From positions 11,796,849 to 11,860,848 of the forward strand of contig JAKZAP010000001.1 of NCBI GenBank assembly GCA_023053575.1: DNA of 64,000 nt. Direction: 5' to 3'. A program made the translations under genes and the position numbers. Below the pieces are notes generated by a model, which did not search any database, had not been told where the DNA came from, and was given only the letters and a program-made list of their open reading frames with translations. Below are positions 21,663 through 31,880 of this stretch, one piece after another (the stretch's first letter is position 1; each line of letters starts with the position of its first letter). Source of the DNA: Branchinecta lynchi (Eukaryota; Arthropoda; Branchiopoda; Anostraca; Branchinectidae).

Positions 21663-23094
21663 CAGGGGCGTTACTATTGTGGGGGGGGGGGGAGGGGGGA
21701 CTCCCCACTAAAGGTCCTGAGAAAGTCCTTTCGTCGGGCGAAGCCCGGACAAACCCAGAAGAAATAAAATTTTGTATGATTTCGTCGAGCGTCGGTCGTC
21801 TCGTCGGCACATCGAATTCTTTTTATACGCAAGAAAAAAAAATCCTGCAAACATTTGTTGGGGACAAAACAAGGAAGAAATCGAATTCTGTATGCTTTTT
21901 GACGGGCCTCGGTATTCTCTACAGCGTATCGTTTTTTTTTTATACGCAAGAAATAAAATCCTGTAAATATTTGTCGGGCAAAACACGGAAGAAATCGAAT
22001 TCGGCATGCTTTTGTCGGGCCTCGGTATTGTCGTCAGCACATCGGGTTCTATTTCTACGCAAGAAATCAAATTCTGCAAACTTTGTCGGGCGCACCCAGG
22101 AAGTCCAAGTCTCGTCGGCACAACGGGTTATTTTTACACGTCAGAAATCAACTTCTGTACAATACAGTCGGGCAAAACACAGAAGAAATCAAATTTTGTA
22201 AACATTTATCGTTCGTATGCCGAAAGTTTTAAGTTTCGTCTGCACATCGGCTTGATTTTGATTGATTTATTGTAAAATTTAGGTAAAAAACTTCGTGGTT
22301 GTCCAACCAAATTGTTTGACCTTCTATTTACATGTAGGAAATAAAGATCTTTACAGTCTTGTCGGGCAAAACACAGGAGAAATTGAATTCGGAATGCTTT
22401 TGTCGGGCGTCTGTCTTTCGGCACATAGGGTTCTGTTTATATACGTAAGAAATCGAATACTGCAAACATTGTCGGGTGCAAATTTGTAATGATATAATTA
22501 AAAAAACGCATGCGGCGCTTAGTTCAAATTATTCTGGGTATAATCGTTGGAAGCTTCGCTTTTTAGCTAAAGTTGAAACGAAAAAGCGAATTCACATATA
22601 CGAATTAACATTAAAGGAACAATCTCAACTGATGCATTAAAATTAGTTTTACACAAAATTTCGCATACTGCGCATTTTGTAGTATTCTCTATTAGGAAGC
22701 TTGGTGTTTCATTTAATTGTCCTTTTAGGATTCACATTCTTGGAGGTTTGAATTGAAACATGTTAAAAGCCGGAACTTGTATGGTAGGTATTGCAAAATG
22801 TTCCGGATGAAAGGCAGAACAAAACAAAAAAATTCACCTGCGGCGCTTACTTTAACTTGTTCTGGGTACAGTCGTTGGAAGCTTCGCTTTTTAGCGAAAG
22901 CTGAAATGAAAAGCCGAATATTTAAACGAAACTGTATAAAAGGAATACCTCATTTGATGAATCACAGTTTTAATTTTACACCGGTTCTATTCTATGCTGG
23001 TGGAATATGTACGCATTTTGTCGGCACATTTTTTAGTCCATCGGCACAAACCGGAGGTCCCCCCGCCAAAGGTAAAAGTCTAATGACGCCCATT
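21663..23094. mobile_element. hAT-like element, CAGGGGC family, ~1.43 kb
   Basis: Starts CAGGGGCGTTACTATTGTGG and ends TAATGACGCCCATT; the last bases are decayed. Flanking octamers ATTACCGG and ATTAACAG agree at 6 of 8. A G run follows the left end, then ~120-130-bp TCGTCGGCACATCGGGTTCT modules, then copies of a second module (GTCGTTGGAAGCTTCGCTTT) at about 22495 and 22830. Same architecture as 45725-47691. Non-coding. Confidence 0.75.
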
Positions 23095-23996
23095 ATTAAC
23101 AGGAATACGCGATAACCTTTGATTTAATTATGGTTAAACTAAAAGCTGGTAAGAGTGGTAAGTATTCTGTAAGTATTCTAAATCTTCGTTCTGAATTTTT
23201 ATTCTGGTATGGACTGCGTTAGAAGCAAGAACTTACTTATCAATTCCAGTCAATTCCTTTTTTTATCATGCATTTACCTCACCCTCTTCTGGATTTTGAA
23301 ATTCCAACACCTGTAGAAACGTTGCAAAACCGCGGGAAAATTAGAAATTTTGCAGGTTTATACATGCCCAACGGAACCCACTGAGGTAAACAAAGTGTTT
23401 TGAGTTGCCTTTCAATTTGTGATTGGTGTCGTCTTCTGTTGAAGTTGATTGGGTTATGAAGAGCTCAAACCGGTACCTCCCATATCCAAAAGGTAACCTT
23501 GAAGGCTGTAGAATCAAGGATAGCCTACGTTCAATACAATGAAGTTCTAACTTTAGTCAAATTAAAACCTAAGTTAAACTGCACAATAACAAACAATAAT
23601 CTGTACATTTGTCCATGTTATGTTGTGATGTTGCTTGATTGCATTGGATCTTCTAACCTGCATCTAGGAGCAAATCCGGAGTGTTTTAACAGTTTTGCAT
23701 TGCTTTTGGCTTTTGGGGCCATCAAATTCCAAAGTATCCCTACACTAGGATAGCCACTCGGTAGCAACAACAAGTGCCATTGGCAGTCGTTGAAAGTAGG
23801 GCAGATTTGCTGATTTTCCATAGGCCTAGGCTAGTGAAAAGATCAATTGCTGTGAATTTGTCTTATTTGTATTTCAGTTTTTACTAGCCTATCTAAGATA
23901 GCTTCCAAAAATATCTAAAATACACCAAGTTACTCTGAATTAAATGATCTGTTCAGTAAGGCTAGCGGTAAGAAGCAGTCGATCCTTAGTTTTTGG
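23095..23996. other. No gene seen
   Basis: AT-rich; the longest frames (23499-23753 plus, 23618-23821 minus) overlap in antisense and show no recognisable domain or splice context. Confidence 0.5.
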
Positions 23997-24818
23997 GCCT
24001 GGACGCATGGGCACCATGGCCTGGAGTATGGGTATGGTACCCCTGTGAAATTTGGTTAAAATGAGACTGGCTACATAGCTAAATAGGGTCTTCTTCCTGT
24101 CCTAGATCAAAAGATACCTGATTTCACTTTCAATCCAACCTCATTTTCCAGTTTTAAAAATGTTAGAGCACTTCCAAGATACAGAGAGTTTTGTGGAGGC
24201 CACTTCTTTCCTAGTGGGTTTACTGTATCCCTTTCCATGTAGGCTAGTTGCCACTAGGCTACTCAATCCTTTTCCAGGTTGTTGCAGCTAGGTTACTCTA
24301 TCCTTCTCAGGTAGTCACCGCTAGGTAGAGTGGATGAAGTAAGCTTTTAAATTTCTTCCTTCAGGAATTAAATTTCCTTTCCTTCCTAATTCCTTTAGAT
24401 TGTTTGCCTTTTATAGTATTTCTTTTGAGTTTAATGAGTTTCGACAACAAATTTTAACATAGTAAAAGAAAAATCGCTCAAAATAAATACAATAAAAGAC
24501 AAACAATCAGATGGAAATATTTGCTCCAGTGAACAGATTGAAAAGCTTTCCTCATCCATGCTACCTAGCAGCAATTTTCAGAAAAGGGATAAGATAAACC
24601 CACTAGAAGAGGAGTGGCCTAAAAAAACTCTATGTATCTTGGAGGTGCTTTTAAAAATTTGTAAATTGGAAAATGAGGTTGGATAGAAAGTAAAAACAGG
24701 TATCCTTTGATCAAAGACAGGAAGAAGACCCTATTTAGGTATATAACCAGTCTCAGTTTAACCAAATTTCACAGGGTACCATGCCCATGCTCCAGGGCAT
24801 GGTGCCCAATATGCCTGG
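23997..24818. repeat. Large imperfect inverted repeat (foldback)
   Basis: The left arm (about 23997-24350) pairs with the right arm (about 24540-24818). GGGTATGGTACCCCTGTGAAA matches the complement of TTTCACAGGGTACCATGCCC. CTAGGTAGAGTGGATGA matches the complement of TCATCCATGCTACCTAG. The ~190-bp loop is AT-rich. Arms differ by scattered indels, so it is old. A foldback transposon is likely; no coding capacity seen. Confidence 0.75.
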
Positions 24819-25595
24819 TAAGATGTCCTAACCAACTTACACTATTATAAATACTAAATGTAAATTTGGGTTTAAAAAAAGTAACTGAACTTGGCTATTT
24901 TGTTGATACCTAGGACTGAAAGTCCATGGCCAGCTACACTAGTAAAATGCTTAGCACTTGATCATCATATTCACACTTTATCTTATAATCCATTTTCAGC
25001 TACTCTCAATGCAAAAAACTAAATCCTACTTTCAGTAAAAATCACAAGACAAAATGGCAGCTGCCATGCATTGACCTTATGGAACTTTTCGTTGGCTGTA
25101 TGACATCATGATTCTCAGAATTTTCTATGCCCAAAATTAATGTGCAATCCATGATTTTTAACTACATTTTAGCATGCTCCAGTAGAGACTAGTTGTTCTT
25201 CTGGATACTTAGCAGCAAGTTAGAGAGGTAACATTGAACTTGAACCTAAGCTAAAGTTCAGGAGAAAAATAGGCAAATGACAGAAGGCTCAGAATTTGAA
25301 AGTTATTTATTTAGTAGATACCCTGCCAACACTGAAAAAGAAGATTATTCGAAAAAAAACCAATAAAGTAATTTTTCTCTGATCTCGTGTTCCTTTTTTT
25401 GTTTTATTATGGAACTGTTTTGTTTTTGTTGGAAATGAGTAGCCTACAGGAGCGGTAAACCTGTGGTAACCAAACTCAGACCAAGTTTCAAATTTCAAGA
25501 AGACTTCAACCAAATTCAGCTGATTAAGCTATTTATTAACCTAACCAATTGTCCCAAAAACGGTTTATGTAAATACGTCCAGTGCCTCGCTGGCC
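24819..25595. other. No gene seen
   Basis: AT-rich sequence without a credible coding frame or recognised repeat boundary. Confidence 0.5.
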
Positions 25596-25599
25596 GCTC

Positions 25600-27167
25600 G
25601 GCTCTATACATATAGATACTAACTCTTCTCGAGTTAGGGTACTTCCAGAAGTGTTAGGACAATGAAACTCGGCATGCAGCTCAGTGACCCAACCAAACTA
25701 ACTTGGAAATAGTCACTTCCCCCATCTTACCACCATGGGGGAGTAGAGGGATGGGGAATCCAGAATCTTGAGGAATGGATAACTTTCAAACAGGTGATCG
25801 GATCTTGATGAAACTTTATATTTGGAAAGACTTTGTGTCTCAGATGTCCCATTTCAAGTCCGGGTGGATCTGATGAGTGTGGGGGGGGGGCTGGAGGGGG
25901 GGGACAAAAATCTTGTCATATGCTTAGAGTGGATTGATTGGGATGAAACTTGGTGGGAAGAACAAGCGCAAGCCCTAAATCCATCAGTGACAGAACCTGA
26001 CCGGATTCAGCACTTGGGGGAAAGTTGTAGGGGGGGGGGGTCGGACGGTGATCACGTTTAAAGATACTTCCTGTTGTGCTACGACAATAAAAATTGGCTT
26101 GAACATTAGAGCCTGGACAACTTTGGCTTAGAAATAGTCAGTTCTCCAATCCGACCATCGTCGGGGAAGTGGAGGGATGGGGAATCCGGAACCTTGGGAC
26201 ATGTATAACTTTCGAAGGGGTGGTCAGATCTGAATGAAACTTACTATTTGAAGTAGTCGCGTCTCTGATGTCACTTTTCAAGTCCGGACTGGAGCTAATG
26301 AATGTAGGGGGGGGGGGGGCTGGCAATCTTGTGACATGCTTAGAGTGGAGCGATCGGGATGAAACTTGGTGGGAAGAACAAGCACAAGTCGTAGGTACAT
26401 CTGTGACCGAACAGGACCGGATTCGGCAATGTGGGTGGAGTTGTAGGGGGGGGGGGGTCGAATTCCGGTGATCGCAAGTAAAGGCACTTCCAGATGTGCT
26501 AGGACGATGAAACTTGACTTGAACATTAGAGACTTAACAAGATTGGCTGAGAAATTTTCACTTCCCAGATCCATCATCCCTTAAAGTGCTCATCTTAACC
26601 GCAAAGTACAAAAATACTTTTAAGCAAAATATAAACTTTCATGATCCCCATGAGCCTATGATCACTTTTGTCTCAAGGGTTTTGCTTAGAAATGAATTTC
26701 TAGCTTCCTTAAAGTGCGCATCTTAACAGCAAAGTGAAAACAAAACTTTTCACCAAATGACACATTTCATGATCCAGAGGGCCAGTGGTCTTTGATCCAC
26801 AGGGGTTTTGCTTAAAAAAGAATTTCTATCACCCTTAAATTGTGCCTCTAACTGAATAGTCGAAAACATACTTCTGACCGAATTATAAATATTGATGATC
26901 CTAAAAGGCTCAAAATCATTTTTGCGTCAAGGGTGTTGGTTACAGATCAATTTCTAGCACCCTTAAAGGGTCTTATTATAACAGCCAAGTGCAAAAATAA
27001 AATACTTTTTACCAAACTATAGATTCTTGAGATTTCCAAGGACACATGATCATTATTATTTCAAGGGTCTTGCTTACAAATGATCGCAACAAACCCACAA
27101 ATTGGCAAATTCCTACGTTCTTCCCCTGCCCCAGCCTTTCAAGTACCATATGAGCTTCTAGCTCTTA
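25600..27167 (+). repeat. Full family A composite element, plus orientation
   Basis: Block 1 (25600-26580) consists of GATGAAACTT modules with G runs. Block 2 (26580-27110) has four or five ~125-bp modules reading CTTAAAGTGCGCATCTTAAC, CATGATCC and AGGGTTTTGCTTA. It ends at CAAGTACCATATGAGCTTC. The inverse order and orientation occur at 39539-41092, so this ~1.6 kb unit is one element rather than a chance mixture. No protein frame. Confidence 0.75.
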
Positions 27168-27364
27168 TTTGTTCCATTTCCTCCTGGAATCAACACAGAT
27201 CTTGTCGGTACATTATGAAATTGTGAAACCGTTTGTCGGTGCGAAGACTGTTTCATGTGGTGCAAGGAAAAGTCTTCTTGATAAATCGCAAAACATTTTT
27301 GGGTAAAAGCACCTACAACACTTGTTTGTTCTGTTCCGTTCCTTGTCGGTAAATTAGCCACACT

Positions 27365-27860
27365 GACAAAATTGTTTTTGGGATCACAAAATGTAAGTGG
27401 ATACCTATGACATCGTAAAATTTTTCCTTCCGTCCATCTGTCACCACGATAATTCTCGAACGGAAAGAGATATTTTGATGAAACTTGGTGTGAGTATCCT
27501 TTGGGTCAAGGGACAAGTCAGGTTCGTAGATGGACTTTGTAGACCTACATTTAGGGGTGGGGGAGGGTGTTCAGGTTAAGGGGCAAACAAAGTATTTTTA
27601 AACAGCTAATGAGATAGTTGGTTGAGGGGTAAGAAGACGGTGCACAGTGAAGTTGATTAGATGTTCGATTAAGGGGTAAGAAGACAAGCTGAACACTTAT
27701 ATGGAAATCATTTTCTACCCAGACAAGTAGTTCGCCCGGAATCCGGACAAAACCGGAAGTACTTTTAAAAGCAAAGGTTTTATTTGAATTTGATTAGATG
27801 TTCGGTATAGGGTTAAGAAGAGATGCTGAATCCGTATATGAAAATCATTTTTTACCCAAG
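27365..27860 (+). repeat. Family D fragment, plus orientation
   Basis: Begins GGGATCACAAAATGTAAGTGG, continues ATTTTGATGAAACTTGGTGT and includes AAGAAGACAAGCTGAACAC and CAGACAAGTAGTTCGCCC units. It stops in a fragment resembling minus-strand family A (CGACGTCGGATCCGG at 27885). Confidence 0.75.
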
Positions 27861-29300
27861 CTGCAGCCCCAGCCTCACCCCATCGACGTCGGATCCGGTT
27901 CGGGTCTCAAACTACATATCTAGGCCCACGAGCTTTATATCTTCGAAGTTCGTCCCAATCACTCCAAGGTTTGACACAAGGCACGAGTTTCTCTCCTCCT
28001 TTAAGCTCCCAAAAAAAGAACCATTTGACATTAAACCATTTAAATGTCTCTGAGGGGCCAAGATTATTCACTTTGAGCCTTGATTCAGGCCCTTGCTCAT
28101 TTTTTTTAATATTATGCCATAGAATGTAAATGTAGGATGTAGCCTACTAGCTTTCCCTTCCCTTATGCTTATAGCAGAGATTTAAGGGGGGGAAGAGGCA
28201 GGTCCGCCCTAAATCTTTTCTCTTTTTTTGTATGGAGTTTTACTCACCGAGTAAATGAAGTAAATCTGTTGCACTTGTTCTCGCCTTTTTCTTACCTGCT
28301 CAATACATGTAAAATTTCCCAAGAATTGCAGGTAATCAGCCCCGGCAGGAGACGTAAGTCAAAGTCTGAGTCAAGTCAGGATTTGTAGTTTCTGCTCCAA
28401 ACACCTGTGAGTTTGGTCGGGTATTTATTGTTTCGGACTCATTTCAAGGTGTCTTGTAGTAGGTGGGCCTATTGATTTTTTGTTGTTGATAAAACACGTT
28501 ATGGCAGCAGAAGACATTGCTTACAGTTTAATCGAGGATGATACCTAACCAAAATAATAGTCTAGAGCTTGAGAGTAGGCGGTGGAACTAGAATAAAGGA
28601 ATGAATTAAAATTTGAAGGATAAAAAGCGAATTTTGCAATTGAAAATGTCAATATTCGCAAAATTGAAATATTCGGAGGCCTCTTGAATTTTGCGAATGT
28701 TGCGAAAAATTTAATTATTTCTCAAAATTGAAAAATAGAGAGAAAATTTTCGCAATTTTCGCTGCAATTCGAGATTTGCGCCTCCCAGACTACCATCAGA
28801 TCGAGAGGTAGCAAAATCTTAGTCAGGGACTGCATTTCGAGCCAATTAGAGTGTGACTTCAAGGCGAGGGTGATTCCGGGACTCGAAACTCAACTCGTTT
28901 GGTGTATTTGGCTATGTTACAGAAAAGTCCATGTAAAAAAAAATAGAGGTTTTAAATGTAGCAAGCTTGGACATGTTCCTACTTGTTGGAAACGCTTCTG
29001 GTCTGTAATAGAGGGGGAGAAGAAGCGTAGTCTTGAGTGAGTGAGTTCCTAAGTTGTCGTCTGACACATGGAAATTTATAGAAATAAGACATTCTAGCTC
29101 AGCATCTTATTTTTCAATTTTATTTTTAATTTGCGCAATTTTTCAAAAAATTTAAGCGAATATTCAAAAGATAAATAGAGGTATTGAAATTTTACATCTA
29201 TACCGGCAATCATGCTAGATCAATTAGATACTTAATGTTTTCTTTCTTTTTTCGATTTTCAGTGGAGGTATGTTTCATCCACGGACTTTGATAGACATTA
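27861..29300. other. No gene seen upstream of the caspase gene
   Basis: Includes an AT-rich stretch with repeated GCGAATTTTGC/GCAAAATTC words (28620-28770, 29110-29170). The caspase coding exon 1 follows an acceptor, so a 5' untranslated first exon and promoter probably lie in or beyond this stretch. I could not place them. Confidence 0.4.
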
Positions 29301-30020
29301 GTTGCGTTTTTGCAGATACTGCGGTATCTGATACCACGGTCAAAAGTCGTTTTTGCAGTTATTGTGGTATCTGATACCATGGTCTAAAGGCGTTTTTGCA
29401 TTTGTCGTGGTATCTGGCCAGTTATCGTGGTATCTGATATTCAGATTCCACGGTCCGACCGTGGTAACTGATCGTGGTATCTTAAAAGGCTCACTTTCAT
29501 AATTTTTTGTCAAAGAGGTGGGAAAGAAGTTTGGCACTTAGAGCGTGTTCCATCCTACTTACCGTAGTTACTACGCATGACGTCACGAATTCTGGCTTTT
29601 TGCCGTCAAGGCTGGAACGATTTTTCTATTTTCCAGCAGGATCTGACGCCAGGGGCGAATCCGACCAATCACGTTCCAGAGATGCGTAGTTACTACGCTT
29701 ACCACGCTCCCGAGCATGGTAAGCAAATAGTAACTATTAGTTACTATTCCGACAAGGTTGGAACGGTCAGCGTAGTAACTTTTCGTGAGGATGGAACGGA
29801 AATAGTAACTAATAGTAACTATTGTTACAAGGGTGGAACACGCTCTTAGTGACTTGACCGGTTATCAATTTTTCTTTGGGAAAACTTCGAAAAGCGCACT
29901 TTCGGCAATTGTCGTTTTTGCAGAGCAACCGTATATCAGATTCCACGGTAACTGCAAAAGGAATACTTGCAGATCCAGTTACAGTGGTAACAGATACCAT
30001 GGTATCTGCAAAAACGCAAC
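29301..30020. mobile_element. GTTGCGTTTTTGCAGATAC MITE with a nested second MITE
   Basis: Inverted ends GTTGCGTTTTTGCAGATAC and GTATCTGCAAAAACGCAAC. The interior repeats GGTATCTGATACCACGG. The 305-bp MITE at 29541-29845 is inserted in it; removing that leaves ~415 bp. A second, diverged copy lies at 50200-50539. It ends 90 bp before the caspase exon 1 acceptor. Confidence 0.75.
29541..29845. mobile_element. PIF/Harbinger-like MITE, 305 bp, TTA duplication
   Basis: Ends GAGCGTGTTCCATCCTACTT and AAGGGTGGAACACGCTC, flanked by TTA on both sides. It contains CTGGCTTTTTGCCGTCAAGG and AGTAACTATTAGTTACTATT, shared with the copies at 15660 and 34356. Confidence 0.8.
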
Positions 30021-30109
30021 TATTTACATTTGCTTTTGCAAAATTAGGTGATTTTGTCATTTTGTTAAATTGATCTTGGCCTTTACCTTATCTTCATTCA
30101 TATTTACAG

Positions 30110-30263
30110 TGAAATACTTGAAAATGAGTGGTCACACAAATGGCAAAACATCTCCAGATGTTTCCATCAACTTGGTTTCCGTTCAACAGGCAATACTAGA
30201 ACAGCAAGAAGACGGCAGGGATGAGATTTCAGACAAGATTGACTCAATTGTATTCCAGAAAAG
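30110..30263 (+). CDS. Caspase exon 1 (ATG at 30124)
   Basis: Acceptor CATATTTACAG at 30109; the first 14 nt are 5' UTR. It codes for the prodomain beginning MSGHTNGKTSPDVS and ends AAAAG|GTACCT, leaving two bases of an Arg codon. Confidence 0.85.
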
Positions 30264-31847
30264 GTACCTGTATGTGAAAATATTGCTTTTTGGGGTGTTA
30301 GGAGGATTTTAAACAGTTCTAACTGGCAAACTAAGCTTCCCCAATTAAGTTGCCAAATTAAGTTAAGGTTCTGCGGGAATCCACAAGCGGCTGAGGAGAA
30401 CAATTCATTGTTTCTCATAGGGCGAGTTTTAATAATACAGCGATTCGGCGACGCTCTAGTCCATTGTCCTTGGTTGGGTGATCCAGTCCGTGTAAATATT
30501 CTTTTGAGGGACAGTACAGTAGAGCAGTGGTTCCCAACCGGGTGTACGCGTACCCCAAGGGGTACGCGGGACCCCTCGTAAGGGGTACGCGAAGGTCCCA
30601 AATCTCTGAATTCGAAAATGTCTGCTTACGTCTGGCTAATGTCTGGCTTACGAAGTTTCAAAGACCCTTAACCTTTCTGACCCTTAACCAGTTTACGGAC
30701 GAGAACGAAATTGACAACCTCGCAGCCTCAAGTATAATATATTTGTGTATATTTTACACTTTAATCCCCTATCACATATGCCAATAAATGACGTCTTTTT
30801 GGCTTTCTGATCTTGACAGATCTTATTAGAATAATAGAACAATGATTCTTCAAAACAGGTACGCAACCTTTTTGAACGTTAATTAGGGGTATGCGAGACG
30901 GAAAAAGTTGGGAACCACTGCAGTAGAGGTACGCTTATGTGATCGTTTGTGGACTTTGCCATTTTCCTTCACCTGCTGTGTCTAAAGCTGACTACCGGTT
31001 TGCCAAATTAGGTAATGAAAGGCGTCTGAAAACAGCTGAATAAGTATTTTGGATCTTCATTCTAACATTTAGCCCAAAACTGCGCTGTTCACATTAAAGT
31101 AACTGTTCACATAAACATACCTTTACTCTGCTACTCCTCAGTTCAAAAAGGTTACATTCGAACCGTGAATGAGCATCCTTTCATCTTCAGTTTCTTGGGA
31201 ATGGACGGAGCATTTTTCGGGGCTGAGGAGATAGAAGAGGTTGTTGTGTAGTAATTTTCTAGTTCAGCCTTCTCGTTGAAATGAAGTTTGTGTGTCCTAA
31301 GGTTTGTATGGTATAGTTCTTCCTTCAATTGACTGGCACTTGGGTTCCACTCTGGATCCCTTTCGGCCTCGGTTGCTTCTACTTCTTCGTTGCTGCGGTT
31401 ATGAAATGTTATTTTCTGAATTCTTGCTCATTTTAGATCTGACCGTGAGGCTCAGTACCAACCTTCGCTCGCCAGAGCCCCAACGACAAAGGATGACTTA
31501 CGGTATAATATGAAGCATCCGAAAAGAGGAAAAGCTATCATCTTGAACAACAAGGAATTCAGTCCCGCTCTTGGACTCCGACCCCGCAATGGAACCGACG
31601 TGGACAGGGATAAGCTGTTCTTGAAGCTCCGCGAGCTTGACTTTGACGTTTATTGTTACAATGACCTGACACTTGGCGAGATCGAAGCCGTTTTAAAGTC
31701 ACGTAAGTAGCCTGTATTTTTTTAGGAGACGACCAACTGTAAGGGTCAAGAAATGACAGCATAAATAACAAACACTGAATAAATATAAACTACGAATAAA
31801 GGAAAAAATAAAATTTCAGTTCATCAACCTGGAGAGAAACCACAATA

Positions 31848-31880
<33 letters not shown>

